Shown here piece after piece: positions 1 through 8,503 of a stretch of DNA of 64,000 nt. Numbering within the stretch: the first letter of the stretch is position 1; each line of letters starts with the position of its first letter. Source of the DNA: Pelosinus fermentans (lineage in GTDB: Bacteria; Bacillota; Negativicutes; DSM-13327); NCBI GenBank assembly GCA_002434245.1, contig DJJR01000022.1:62001-126000 (forward strand). Reading direction: 5' to 3'. Below the pieces are notes generated by a model that worked only from the letters and a program-made list of their open reading frames with translations, searched no databases and had not been told where the DNA came from. The position numbers and the translations under genes are program-made.

Positions 1-596
1 GCGGCTTTCCTTTATTGGCTGCCGGGGCTAAAGCTGAGATCCAGCAGTTTGCCAAACATAATGTAAAAAAAATGCAGGATATGGGAATTGAGATCATCGT
101 GACCAGCTGTCCGTCTTGCTATCACACGTGGAATCATGTTTATCCAGAGATTATTGGCGAGACTCTGGGATTTAGGGTTCTGCATGTCAGTCAATATTTA
201 GTAGAATTACTGGAACAAGGAAAGTTAGTCCCCAAGGAACTGACCGAAACAGTCACCTATCACGATCCATGTGATTTGGGGCGCAACAGTGGGGTATATG
301 GTGCGCCACGCCAGATACTTCAGAGTATTCCAGGTATCGATTTTGTGGAAATTCCCACCAATAGTGCTGATTCTGTTTGTTGTGGCGGCGGCGGTAATTT
401 ACAAGGGGCCGATGGAGCATTGGCAGATGCCATAGCAAAAAAAAGGATTCTGGAAGCGGCCCAAACGGGGGCTGGTATTTTGGTTTCGGCATGTCAGCAG
501 TGTGAGCAAATGCTGGAAAAGGCTGCTAGGGCAGAAAAGCTGCCATTGCAGATTATGGACGTATCGGAACTCTTGTGGCTGGCAGTCGAAGATTGA
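1..596 (+). CDS. HdrB-like CCG-domain Fe-S protein, 3' part
   Basis: The reading frame is open from base 3 and is cut by the window edge; the visible 198 codons are the C-terminal part. The start of the visible part (GFPLLAAG) looks like the tail of a CCG-type cysteine motif, followed by SCPSC. A second CCG domain follows: HDPC, then CCGGGG, then CQQC. These cysteine-rich domains hold Fe-S clusters in heterodisulfide reductase subunit B, GlpC, LutA and glycolate oxidase Fe-S subunits. No membrane segment is visible. The stop lies 22 bases before the start of a GcvH-like gene and the downstream genes make lipoate, which fits an sHdr-type HdrB subunit working with a lipoate-binding protein. The exact family cannot be settled without the upstream half. 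Confidence 0.75.
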   Translation, partial: GFPLLAAGAKAEIQQFAKHNVKKMQDMGIEIIVTSCPSCYHTWNHVYPEIIGETLGFRVLHVSQYLVELLEQGKLVPKELTETVTYHDPCDLGRNSGVYGAPRQILQSIPGIDFVEIPTNSADSVCCGGGGNLQGADGALADAIAKKRILEAAQTGAGILVSACQQCEQMLEKAARAEKLPLQIMDVSELLWLAVED

Positions 597-618
597 AATG
601 AAAGGAGTTGTAGTTAAT

Positions 619-1032
619 GTGGTAAAAATATGCAAATGGGATTTTCCGGAAGAATTGTTGTATGACCAGCATCATCAATGGATTGCCCAAACCGGCAATA
701 AAATTCAATTTGGCTTAACACCCTATGGGATTGAAATCACTGGTGATGTATTGTATCTGGCTTTGCCGGCGGCAGGAACAGAGGTTGTTGTTGACAATAG
801 CTGCGGCTCTCTGGAGGCAGGCAAGTGGGTTGGACGTATTTATGCACCTGTCAGCGGTCGGGTTACGCGAATCAATCAGGCGATTGTTTCTCAGCCTGGT
901 TGTATCAGTAAAGAGCCTTATTTCAGTTGGTTTATGGAAATCGAATTGAGTCAACCGGAGGAATTGAAAAAATTGATGACCGTTCATCAAGTAGCAGGCT
1001 GGCTGCTGGAAGAAATGAAACAAGATGCCTAG
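619..1032 (+). CDS. GcvH-like lipoate-binding protein (LbpA type)
   Basis: Protein of 137 aa if started at GTG 619, which sits 11 bases after an AAAGGAG at 601-607; an in-frame ATG at 598 lies upstream of that ribosome site and is unlikely. The order of motifs is that of glycine-cleavage H protein: HHQW near the N-terminus, FGLTPYGIEITGDVLYLALP, then EAGK followed four residues later by IYAPVSG. Lys69 (GTG numbering) sits exactly where the lipoylated lysine of H protein lies, six residues before the Tyr of YAPVSG. The usual ESVKA is replaced by EAGKW. No glycine cleavage P or T genes are nearby; instead an HdrB-like gene precedes it and lipoate-assembly genes follow, as for LbpA of sHdr systems. 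The role is inferred from that context. Confidence 0.8.
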   Translation: MVKICKWDFPEELLYDQHHQWIAQTGNKIQFGLTPYGIEITGDVLYLALPAAGTEVVVDNSCGSLEAGKWVGRIYAPVSGRVTRINQAIVSQPGCISKEPYFSWFMEIELSQPEELKKLMTVHQVAGWLLEEMKQDA

Positions 1033-2134
1033 TTTAACATTTAGAGTACTGGATTCAGCTCCTCGCAGGGCTGCTGAGCATATGGCACTGGACGAAGTGA
1101 TAATGAAAGCACATAGTGAGGGAAATGTTCCGAATACGCTGCGTTTTTTGCAGTTTAAACCATGTGCTTTGGTAGGACTGCATCAAAATGTTGATTTAGA
1201 AGTCAATGTACCCTATTGCCGGGAACAGGGTGTGGCGATCAATCGCCGCATTACCGGCGGGGGCAGCTTATATTGGGGACCTTTAGAGTTAGGCTGGGAA
1301 CTATATGCAAAGAAGAGTACGCCTGGGATTCCTCGTAAAGTAGAAGCTATGTATCAGCTATTGTGTGAAGGTACTGCTTGGGGATTGAAAAAAATCGGCT
1401 TAGATGCAGCTTATCGTCCAATAAACGATATTGAAGTAAAAGGCCGGAAAATAGCTGGCACAGGCGGTACGGAATTGGAAGGCTCCTTTATGTTTCAATG
1501 CAGTTTACTGATTGATTTTGATGTTCGTCAAATGCTGAAAGTTCTTAGAACACCAATGGAAAAGCTGGGAGACAAAGCAGTTAAGTCCATGAGAGAGCGA
1601 GTGACTTCCATGCATGAGCAGCTTGGATATGTTCCTGAGCATAAAGTAATTAAACAAGCAATCATAGCAGGATTGAGTGAACGTTTGGAAGGGGAGTTTT
1701 ATCCCGGAGAATTGACTTTTTTGGAAGAGAAGCTATTTCAGGAGCGGCTGCCATATTTTCAGTCTAATGGATGGATTTTTGGTGAAGAAAATGGATTTAT
1801 GAATACGGTTGACTGCTTCGCTAATTATAAAGCTCCAGGCGGGTTGATTCGGGTGCAAATACGATTGGATGAGCAAATTCGTCTGATTAAATATGTAATG
1901 ATTACGGGTGATTTTTTTGCCTATCCTGCCAGAGTCATTAATGATCTGGAAAATTTACTGAAAAATACTCCGATTCATCAAGGGCGAATGGCGCAAAGAA
2001 TTATAAATTTTTTCGGAGCTTATCAGGCTGAAATTCCTGGAGTAACAGCAAAAGACTTTATTACTGTGATTACTATGGCGATTGATCAGGCTAAGTCCAG
2101 ACAATTAAGGGGGCACCAAGGGGGAAGAGAATGA
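1025..2134 (+). CDS. LplA-type lipoate/octanoate-protein ligase with accessory domain
   Basis: 369 aa, of the biotin/lipoyl ligase (BPL/LplA/LipB) fold. The lipoyl-AMP pocket motif appears as NRRITGGGSLY near residue 75, and the catalytic-lysine motif as NDIEVKGRKIAGTGGTE near residue 140. The region after about residue 240 (WIFGEENG...VQIRLDEQIRLIKYVMITGDFFAYP) is the small accessory (LplB-like) domain, so this is a one-chain AB-type ligase. The start overlaps the end of the GcvH-like gene by 8 bases and the stop overlaps the next gene by ATGA, so translation is probably coupled. The likely job is attaching octanoate or lipoate to the neighbouring GcvH-like protein, as sLpl(AB) does in sHdr clusters. 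Substrate is inferred. Confidence 0.8.
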   Translation: MPSLTFRVLDSAPRRAAEHMALDEVIMKAHSEGNVPNTLRFLQFKPCALVGLHQNVDLEVNVPYCREQGVAINRRITGGGSLYWGPLELGWELYAKKSTPGIPRKVEAMYQLLCEGTAWGLKKIGLDAAYRPINDIEVKGRKIAGTGGTELEGSFMFQCSLLIDFDVRQMLKVLRTPMEKLGDKAVKSMRERVTSMHEQLGYVPEHKVIKQAIIAGLSERLEGEFYPGELTFLEEKLFQERLPYFQSNGWIFGEENGFMNTVDCFANYKAPGGLIRVQIRLDEQIRLIKYVMITGDFFAYPARVINDLENLLKNTPIHQGRMAQRIINFFGAYQAEIPGVTAKDFITVITMAIDQAKSRQLRGHQGGRE

Positions 2135-3198
2135 ATACATATGATATTGCGATTATAGGTGCTGGTCCTGCAGGCAGTATCGCGGCTGCAGAATTGGCAC
2201 AGGCTGGGTTTAAAGTCGTGCTGGTGGAGCAAGCCCGGTGTATAGGAAAACAGGTGCAGTGCGCTGAGTTCGTCCCCCGGATCATAACCCGGTATGCTTC
2301 ATTGGGCTCACTGGATATTGCTCAGCTTATTGAGGGAATTCAAACCTGGATACAGGGAGAAATGATACATATTTTAAAGGCCCCAGGCTATACGTTGCAT
2401 CGCAGTCATTGGGATAAGCAATTAGCAGATACAGCGGTAGCAGCAGGAGCAGAGCTTCAGATAGGTACAAGGGCGGTGGGATGGCAGAATCATTCGGTAC
2501 TAACCCTTATAACCGGCAGGGCAAAACAACTGATTCATTGCCAGTGGGTACTAGGCTGCGATGGACCCGGGTCTATTGTAAGCAGCTGGATAGGCAATCC
2601 AAGTCAGACTGCCAGCATTTCACTTCAGTATGAAATGGGTTTAACTAAACCCCTGCGTCATGTCGCTGTACACTTTGATCCCCGTTATTTTGGCGGTTAT
2701 GCCTGGGTTTTTCCCAAGGGAGATAGAGCGAATGTAGGAATCGGTATACACTGCTCTTATACAGATAAGCTGGAACAATTGCTTGGAATTTTTTGCAATG
2801 ATTTAATCAATCAGCAAGTGCTGCCTGATTTTACTGTCTATAGCAGGACTGCCGGACGAATACCTTGTGGCGGTCTGGTAGAGAGCATAGGTGCCGGAAA
2901 TATATTATTGGCAGGTGATGCTGCTGGATGTACTCATCCGGTGACAGGCGGAGGAATATTAAATGCTGTAATCAGCGGCCAATTGGCCGCCAATCATATT
3001 GTGCGTCATTTTTATAATGAACCGGAAAAAATAGCAGCCAATTATAAAACGGATATTCGTAAAGAGTTTGGCTCGCAGCTGGAATATGCACGTCATAAAG
3101 CAGTAGTCCGTGATGGCAGGTGGATGAAGGCGCAGGAAGAATTTGCAGCGTTGATTCGCAGCAGCTGGGTCGCTTTTCCCGAATATTATATGAGGTAA
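2131..3198 (+). CDS. lipT: Geranylgeranyl-reductase-family FAD oxidoreductase (LipT-like)
   Basis: 355 aa flavoprotein. The N-terminus carries the dinucleotide-binding motif IIGAGPAGSIAAAELAQAG, and a second FAD motif GDAAGCTHPVTGGGILNA lies near residue 270, as in the geranylgeranyl reductase/PHBH-like family. No membrane segment is evident. It starts inside the stop codon of the ligase gene (ATGA). In sHdr-linked lipoate-assembly clusters a protein of this family, LipT, is encoded with LipS1, LipS2 and sLpl and has been proposed as an electron donor to the lipoyl synthase. Here it sits exactly between the ligase and the two radical SAM genes, which is why I prefer LipT over a true isoprenoid-lipid reductase. 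Confidence 0.7.
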   Translation: MNTYDIAIIGAGPAGSIAAAELAQAGFKVVLVEQARCIGKQVQCAEFVPRIITRYASLGSLDIAQLIEGIQTWIQGEMIHILKAPGYTLHRSHWDKQLADTAVAAGAELQIGTRAVGWQNHSVLTLITGRAKQLIHCQWVLGCDGPGSIVSSWIGNPSQTASISLQYEMGLTKPLRHVAVHFDPRYFGGYAWVFPKGDRANVGIGIHCSYTDKLEQLLGIFCNDLINQQVLPDFTVYSRTAGRIPCGGLVESIGAGNILLAGDAAGCTHPVTGGGILNAVISGQLAANHIVRHFYNEPEKIAANYKTDIRKEFGSQLEYARHKAVVRDGRWMKAQEEFAALIRSSWVAFPEYYMR

Positions 3199-3288
3199 TT
3201 CAATTCATATGCAGTCTCGCGGAATGTCTCATTAGGATGGCTATATATGTTATTTCCGAGAGTACATAGTATCTTATGGAGGTGAATC

Positions 3289-4407
3289 ATGATGACAACT
3301 GTCAATAATAGTGAAAGTTCCCTTTCTGTGCAAACCAGTTTGGCGGCAGCCATGGAGTTAGGGCTTGAGCCAGGGCGATTTTATCGTAATGCGTATCCGG
3401 GAAGTCTGAATTTACTCTTAACCTATCCTCAAGGATGCCAGGCTAATTGCAGCTATTGCGGCTTAGCTCGTGAGCGGTCTGTTATAGAGGACGGACAGAC
3501 ATTTATTCGGGTGAAGTGGCCGGAATATCAATTGTCAGTGATTCTGGATATTTTGCAAAAGCAGGCAGCAGACCCTTTCAGGAGCAGGCAGTTTGGTCGA
3601 ATATGCGTATCTATGATTACCCATAAACGAGCAGCTAAGGACTGCATCGCAGTTGTGAAGCAATTGCGGCGGTCAGTAGATATACCTGTTAGTGTATTGG
3701 TTTCACCTACCCTGATTTCGGATACTAAGGCTTTTTTTACAACATTAAAAAAGGCTGGAGTGGATCGGGTGGGGGTTGCTATTGATACTGCCACTGCAGA
3801 TTTGTTTGTGAAGCTTAGAGGTAAATCCGTAGGCGGACCTCATCAATGGGGGAAATATTGGGAGACTGTGGCACATGCAGTGACTGTATTTGGCTCTGAT
3901 TATGCCAGTATTCATTTGGTTGTGGGACTGGGTGAAACAGAGCAGGAAATGGTAACCGCTCTTGGACGTGCAACCAATCAGGGGGCCCAGGCGCATTTGT
4001 TTTCTTTTTGTGCTGAACCGGGCAGTGCTTTAGCGGGGCATGAACCGCCTAGTATGGGGCAATATCGTAGAATGCAGCTGGCAGCCTATCTGCTGAATAA
4101 TAAGCTGGCAGCAATAAGTCAACTGCAATTTAATGCAAAAGGACAATTAATCGACTATGGGCAGTCTCTTACTGCTTTGTTGGGCATGGATTTAGCGGGG
4201 GGACAGCCCTTTATGACTTTTGGCTGTCCTAATAACAAAGGTTGTGTAGCTTGCAATCGTCCTTTTGGCAATGAACGGCCAGGTCCACTTTTACGTAATT
4301 ATCCCTTTGTCCCCAGTGGAGAAGATATGCGGGTTATACGAGGACAAATTTGGGAAGGGATAGTAAAAGCAGAGGAGGAAGATGGAACCCATGCTTGCTG
4401 CTGTTAA
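3289..4407 (+). CDS. lipS1: Radical SAM protein, LipS1-like lipoyl synthase component
   Basis: 372 aa. The radical SAM cluster motif is CQANCSYC (CX3CX2C) near residue 51. The C-terminal third has a second cysteine group, CPNNKGCVAC, suited to an auxiliary Fe-S cluster, and the last residues are CCC. ATG 3289 follows GGAGGTGA closely; ATG 3292 is equally possible. The 3' end overlaps the next radical SAM gene by 26 bases. Two radical SAM proteins acting together (LipS1 and LipS2) replace LipA in archaea and in bacteria with sHdr-LbpA clusters, inserting the two sulfurs into an octanoyl group. Which of the two genes here is LipS1 and which LipS2 is assigned by order only. A different radical SAM reaction cannot be excluded from sequence alone. 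Confidence 0.65.
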   Translation: MMTTVNNSESSLSVQTSLAAAMELGLEPGRFYRNAYPGSLNLLLTYPQGCQANCSYCGLARERSVIEDGQTFIRVKWPEYQLSVILDILQKQAADPFRSRQFGRICVSMITHKRAAKDCIAVVKQLRRSVDIPVSVLVSPTLISDTKAFFTTLKKAGVDRVGVAIDTATADLFVKLRGKSVGGPHQWGKYWETVAHAVTVFGSDYASIHLVVGLGETEQEMVTALGRATNQGAQAHLFSFCAEPGSALAGHEPPSMGQYRRMQLAAYLLNNKLAAISQLQFNAKGQLIDYGQSLTALLGMDLAGGQPFMTFGCPNNKGCVACNRPFGNERPGPLLRNYPFVPSGEDMRVIRGQIWEGIVKAEEEDGTHACCC

Positions 4408-5317
4408 AGATCATATCAGACGATCTTCTTCTTGTATTACTTTTTATGCTCCAGGTTCCAGACATTATGATAATGGGTTATTTGTGAACAGTCCTTATTC
4501 CTTTGTTAATATCAGCATTACTGATAAGGAATGTCAATGTAATTGTAAACATTGTAATGGTCAGATGCTAACTGGCATGCTGTCGGCTACTACGCCGGAA
4601 AGCTTAGTAGAGCTTGGGATGAATTTGGCTGCAAAGGGCTGCAAGGGGGTATTGATTAGCGGTGGTGCCTGCTCTGATGGCAGTGTTCCCTTGGCAAAGT
4701 TTGGTGCAGCATTGCGAGAAATGAAGGACATGGGTATATTGGTAGTTGTGCATCCAGGGTTACTGACGAATGAAATAGCGGTGGTATTGGCGAAAGCTGA
4801 AGTTTCTCGCGTTGCTTTGGATTTGATTGGCGATGAGGCTACCATTCAACAAGTATATCATCTGGACAAGAGGCCCGAGGATTATCGTCGCAGTCTGCAG
4901 ATTGCTCGGGCAGCAGGGCTGCGGGTTTCCCCTCATATTGTGGTGGGGCTTCATTTTGGCCATATTCGCGGCGAATATTCTGCGTTAGATATGGTGATTC
5001 AGGAAGGTGCTGATAGTTTAGTATTTGTAGTATTAAAGCCATTGAAGGGCACGTATATGGCGCAAATAAAGCCACCTGCTGACGAAGAAGTGATTACGTT
5101 ATTCCAAACAGCAAGGAGTCTGCTGCCGGATATGCCAATTGCTTTGGGGTGCGCACGGCCAGCAGGGCCTTATGCAAGACGGATTGAACAAGCAGCGGTG
5201 AAAATCGGATTTGATGCGATAGCCTATCCTGCCCGTGAAACGGTAGAATACGCAGGGATGTGTGGTTTAAAGATTACCTATCGCGAAGTGTGTTGTGGTA
5301 TGTTGACTGACTTTTAA
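4382..5317 (+). CDS. lipS2: Radical SAM protein, LipS2-like lipoyl synthase component
   Basis: 311 aa. The radical SAM motif is CQCNCKHC (CX3CX2C) near residue 52, followed by a glycine-rich stretch (GVLISGGACSDG near 95) typical of the SAM-binding barrel. Further single cysteines occur toward the C-terminus (CARPAGPYARRI, MCGLKITYREVCCG). The start codon lies inside the end of the preceding radical SAM gene, 3 bases after AGAGGAGGAAG, so the two proteins are almost certainly made together. It is the second half of the proposed two-protein lipoyl synthase. The stop codon lies within the left arm of a long palindromic repeat. Family identification rests on context plus the radical SAM motif. 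Confidence 0.65.
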   Translation: MEPMLAAVKDHIRRSSSCITFYAPGSRHYDNGLFVNSPYSFVNISITDKECQCNCKHCNGQMLTGMLSATTPESLVELGMNLAAKGCKGVLISGGACSDGSVPLAKFGAALREMKDMGILVVVHPGLLTNEIAVVLAKAEVSRVALDLIGDEATIQQVYHLDKRPEDYRRSLQIARAAGLRVSPHIVVGLHFGHIRGEYSALDMVIQEGADSLVFVVLKPLKGTYMAQIKPPADEEVITLFQTARSLLPDMPIALGCARPAGPYARRIEQAAVKIGFDAIAYPARETVEYAGMCGLKITYREVCCGMLTDF

Positions 5318-5454
5318 TAACGAGGCTGCTTAGGAGCGTCCAGATGCTAGGCATGACGAGCATTCGAGCGAGGCGTACACGGGGTACGTTGATCGAGAAC
5401 GCGCAAGAACAACAACGCAGATGGGCGTTTCTAAACAGACTCACTACAGAAAGT
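5310..5454. repeat. Gapped palindromic repeat, class E copy 1
   Basis: The outer 38 bases on each side form an imperfect inverted repeat (for example CTGCTTAGGAGCGTCCAGAT against CTGTTTAGAAACGCCCATCT read on the other strand). An inner hairpin, CGTAC-5-GTACG, lies in the middle. The left arm includes the stop codon of the LipS2-like gene. Two more elements with the same plan lie at 19847-20012 and 22798-22959. Confidence 0.65.
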
Positions 5455-5482
5455 ATAATGAGGCATCGTTTGGAGAGTGCAT

Positions 5483-7090
5483 ATGAAAAATGTATGGCAG
5501 CTTTTGGACTCTGGGCGTAAAACAATTGCAGAACATATTGCTTTTAGTCAAGTTTTGTTAAGGCGGCAGCAAGGTACATATGGGGGAACATTACGATTTT
5601 TTCAATTTCAAAAAAATTGTGTTTTGCTTGGTTATTACCAATCTTTTGAGCAGGAAATACGTAAGCAATACTGCCAAGAGCAGGGGATTGAAATGAATCG
5701 CCGGCTTACAGGCGGTGAAGCAGTCTATGTAAAGGATTCTGCTATCGGTTGGGAATTAATTGTGGAGAAGGATAAATGGAATATTGCTTCTGAGACATTA
5801 ATAGCAATGGTAAATCAAGCTGTTATGCAAGGGCTTCGTATGCTTGGCATTGCTGCAGCATATCATCCGGACTCTGGTATCCATGTGAGTGGTCGCAAGA
5901 TTGCCTGGAACGGGGGAACCGAATCTGGTGGATGTTTCCTTTTCCAAGGAATCATTCAGATTCAATTAGATGTTGCTGCTATGCTTCGTAGTTTGCGCAT
6001 TCCTACAGAGAAATTAATAAATAAAGAAGTTTTGGCCTTTTCTGATCGGGTTACATGTTTTGAGTGGCTGCAGAAAAGTGATATTGAGGATAAAAAAATT
6101 AAATCCTCTTTAGTAAAGGGCTTTTCAGAAATTTTTAAGGTGGAATTCGAAAAACAGGAAATACAGAAAGAATTATATCAATCGGTAATTGATGGTATAT
6201 CTGTTTTTTCGTCAAATGACTGGATTATGGGGGAGAAAGCTAAATCATTTGTTCAGCAGGAAAGAGAGTTACAGGGGAGCATTAAAGTAAAGAAGCATAC
6301 ATTGTACGTTTCCCTCAACGTGGATGAAATGAATAATCGAATTATTATGGCACAAATCAATGGGAACTTTGATGCCTATCCCCAGGGAGTCATACAAAAC
6401 TTGGAATTGGGATTGCAAAATATAGAAATGGATTTCAATTCCATAAAAGCAGTCGTAAACAAATATATAGACGCAGATAAAACTTATATCGCCGGATTGA
6501 GAGCAGATCATTTTATTAAGGCAATTTTAGAAGCTGCAAATTCTGCAAAGATGGTCGTTTTCGGTGCCTATCCTGACGAAGTCAGCGATCTTCATGTAGT
6601 AGTGAGCAGTATGGCAAGCCTCTATCGTGTACTAGAGCTAGAGCTTGCATCTGGGAGTAAAGTGCCTTTTTTGCTTCCCTACTGTGCAAAATTGCCAAAC
6701 TGCAGGTTTCGCCATAGGGAAGGCTGTAGTGTCTGTGGATGCTGCGATGTGAGCGATGCTTATGGGCTTGCTATGGAATTTAACCTGGAACCAATTACAA
6801 TACAAAACTATGAAATGCTGGAAGCAAAGCTGAAAGAGTTAAAATCATGTGGGTGCAGTGTCTTTTTAGGAATGTGTTGTACTACATTTTTTGTTAAACA
6901 TCAAGCTGATTTTGAACAGATTGATTTACCCGGTTTGCTTATCAATGTGGATAATTCAACCTGCTATGAATTAGGCAAAGAGCGTGAAGCACATCAAGGG
7001 TTATTTGAAAATCAAACCCGCTTAAAGCTGGATCTTGTTAGGCGTATATTAAATAAAATAAAAGGAGATTCATTATTGAGCAACACGTAG
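5483..7090 (+). CDS. LplA-type ligase fused to a DUF116-like cysteine-rich domain
   Basis: 535 aa from ATG 5483, which follows GGAGAG by 5 bases; a GTG at 5477 is less well placed. Residues 1-330 are a lipoate/octanoate ligase: NRRLTGGEAVY, then SGIHVSGRKIAWNGGTE with the catalytic-type lysine, then an accessory domain (WIMGEKAKSF...INGNFDAYPQGVIQN). Residues about 355-530 are a separate domain rich in cysteine (LPYCAKLPNCRFRHREGC, CGCCDVSD, CGCSVFLGMCCTTFF) that resembles DUF116. The gene follows the LipS2-like gene after a 165-base gap filled by a repeat and ends in a good terminator, so it probably closes the operon. It may hand substrate between ligase and Fe-S chemistry; that is inference. 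Confidence 0.75.
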   Translation: MKNVWQLLDSGRKTIAEHIAFSQVLLRRQQGTYGGTLRFFQFQKNCVLLGYYQSFEQEIRKQYCQEQGIEMNRRLTGGEAVYVKDSAIGWELIVEKDKWNIASETLIAMVNQAVMQGLRMLGIAAAYHPDSGIHVSGRKIAWNGGTESGGCFLFQGIIQIQLDVAAMLRSLRIPTEKLINKEVLAFSDRVTCFEWLQKSDIEDKKIKSSLVKGFSEIFKVEFEKQEIQKELYQSVIDGISVFSSNDWIMGEKAKSFVQQERELQGSIKVKKHTLYVSLNVDEMNNRIIMAQINGNFDAYPQGVIQNLELGLQNIEMDFNSIKAVVNKYIDADKTYIAGLRADHFIKAILEAANSAKMVVFGAYPDEVSDLHVVVSSMASLYRVLELELASGSKVPFLLPYCAKLPNCRFRHREGCSVCGCCDVSDAYGLAMEFNLEPITIQNYEMLEAKLKELKSCGCSVFLGMCCTTFFVKHQADFEQIDLPGLLINVDNSTCYELGKEREAHQGLFENQTRLKLDLVRRILNKIKGDSLLSNT

Positions 7091-7173
7091 AAAGGAAAAA
7101 ATATATAGATAGAAAATTCGACAGTTTAAAGAGTTTTTGAATTTAAATTTCGTCTAAATATGAGAAAAATATA

Positions 7174-7220
7174 AATAGACTGCCTCTGATGCATTTGCAT
7201 TATGAGGCAGTCTATTTCTG
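7174..7220 (+). terminator. Terminator after the lipoate operon
   Basis: A 13-bp perfect stem, AATAGACTGCCTC with GAGGCAGTCTATT, and a 17-base loop, followed by TCTG. The T-run is short, so this is a moderate terminator for the DUF116-fused ligase gene. Confidence 0.6.
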
Positions 7221-7369
7221 TATCGCTAGAATTTATAAGTTTTAAGGAAAACGTTGAGCACAGAGGATGCAGAGGACACTGAGCGTAGAGTGTGTTTCTC
7301 TTTATCCTCTCTATCTTTTCTCTGTGTTCTCTGCGGTTCGATTCTGTTTTACGTTTTATAAAGGACGCG
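7220..7369. repeat. Class A repeat, copy 1 (left flank of rhamnose module)
   Basis: Begins GTATC(GCT)AGAATTTATAAG and ends TTTATAAAGGACGCG. The middle holds a purine-rich half (CAGAGGATGCAGAGGACA) and a pyrimidine-rich half (CTCTGTGTTCTCTGCGGTTC) that pair imperfectly. It matches 17316-17463 over its whole length, including the flanking tails. With the preceding terminator it fills the 303 bases between genes; no further coding sequence is seen there. Confidence 0.75.
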
Positions 7370-7393
7370 AAATAATTTTTTTATTAGGTGGAT

Positions 7394-8149
7394 TTAATAA
7401 ATGACCTTAATATTATGTGTATTAAAAAGCTCCAGCCAAACAGCATTTGGCTTTTGGTCTGTAACAATATAGTCAATATCACTAAAGTCGAATAACTTTA
7501 TGAAAGCTGTTTTGTCGAATTTTGTATGATCGACAAGTAAAATGACGATTTCGGCTTGTTTGATCATTCTTCTTTTAAATTCGCTTTCTGGTTCATTGGA
7601 TTCCATAATTCCGTTATCGAAGGATACACCTTTGCAGCTCATTATAGCCATATTCACATAATAATTCTGCAATGCATTTTGAGCGACTGATCCCACTAAG
7701 GCAAGGGAATGAGCCCGAAGGGTCCCGCCGGTAGAAATAATGTTGAAATTAGAATTGATAAAATCATAAGGGATTTTTACGGAATTGGTGATGATGGTAA
7801 TTCCCTTCTTTTTTTGAAGAGCGTGCAGTAATTCCAAGCATGTTGTACTGGCATCAATCATAATTGTGTCGTTATCATGAATTAAAGTAGCTGCTTTCAA
7901 AGAAATAGTTTGCTTCACTTCATGATTCATAGAAGTTCTTGTCTGAAAGGGCAGATCTTCAATTGTATATTGATTTAGAACAGCACCCCCATATGTGCGG
8001 GATAATACACCTTCATTCTCCAATTTTTCTAGATCGCGACGAATGGTTTCTTCTGTAACTTTAAACAATTGACTTAAACTGGATACATAGACTTTTTTGT
8101 CTTCATGAATTAATTTGATAATCCGTTGTCGGCGTTCAATTCCAAGCAT
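7394..8149 (-). CDS. DeoR/GlpR-family regulator of the rhamnose genes
   Basis: 251 aa. The N-terminus is a DeoR winged helix (ERRQRIIKLIHEDKKVYVSSLSQLFKVTEETIRRDLEKLENEGVL is the usual layout). A sugar-phosphate sensor domain follows, with IMIDASTTCLELLHAL, ITNS near residue 120, STGGTLR near 138 and LVDHTKFDK near 205. It is read divergently from rhaB across a 470-base AT-rich gap. Start ATG follows GGAGGAAG. DeoR-type regulators of this size control rhamnose genes in Firmicutes and are normally repressors released by a phosphorylated pathway intermediate; here that effector would be rhamnulose-1-phosphate, by inference. Confidence 0.85.
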   Translation of the reverse strand: MLGIERRQRIIKLIHEDKKVYVSSLSQLFKVTEETIRRDLEKLENEGVLSRTYGGAVLNQYTIEDLPFQTRTSMNHEVKQTISLKAATLIHDNDTIMIDASTTCLELLHALQKKKGITIITNSVKIPYDFINSNFNIISTGGTLRAHSLALVGSVAQNALQNYYVNMAIMSCKGVSFDNGIMESNEPESEFKRRMIKQAEIVILLVDHTKFDKTAFIKLFDFSDIDYIVTDQKPNAVWLELFNTHNIKVIY

Positions 8150-8475
8150 TGGGCTTCCTCCTCTGGATTTGGTGAAATGGTAGCTTTCAAGATGATTTTA
8201 GTATAACGGCATATGGAATAAAAAACAAATAAAAATCTGTTATACTGTGGGAATAAAGAATTAATGATTAAAAAAAAGAAGATGAAAGAGGATAGAATAA
8301 AGAGCTATGAACTAATGTATATATAAATGATAATTACTATTAAGCTAGATTTGAAAAATCAAAATAGCAAAAATATAATAATGGAATAAAGATTGATTTA
8401 GGCGATTAAATGTATGAATAAAAGATCAACAAAGATAAAAAAAAGATAAAAAGGTTAAAAAAATGACGAAAAATA
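8150..8475. other. AT-rich intergenic region between the DeoR regulator and rhaB promoter
   Basis: Very A-rich sequence with no plausible coding region on either strand. It should hold the minus-strand promoter of the regulator and operator sites for the divergent pair, but I could not pick out a convincing palindrome. Confidence 0.5.
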
Positions 8476-8503
8476 TTGACAATACAGAATAGCGTGATAA
8501 AAT
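8476..8503 (+). promoter_or_regulatory. Sigma-A promoter of the rhamnose operon
   Basis: TTGACA at 8476-8481 and TAAAAT at 8498-8503, spaced by 16 bases. An AGGAGG at 8515-8520 just downstream has no start codon at a usable distance. The leader to rhaB is about 115 bases. Confidence 0.65.

Noticed and set aside
12..635. Minus-strand frames of 60-80 codons opposite the HdrB-like gene
   Set aside because: They are shadows of the plus-strand gene, with no ribosome site or recognisable motif.
619..1032. Glycine cleavage system H protein in the strict sense
   Set aside because: No gcvT or gcvP nearby, altered lysine context, and the neighbours form an HdrB and lipoate-assembly operon.
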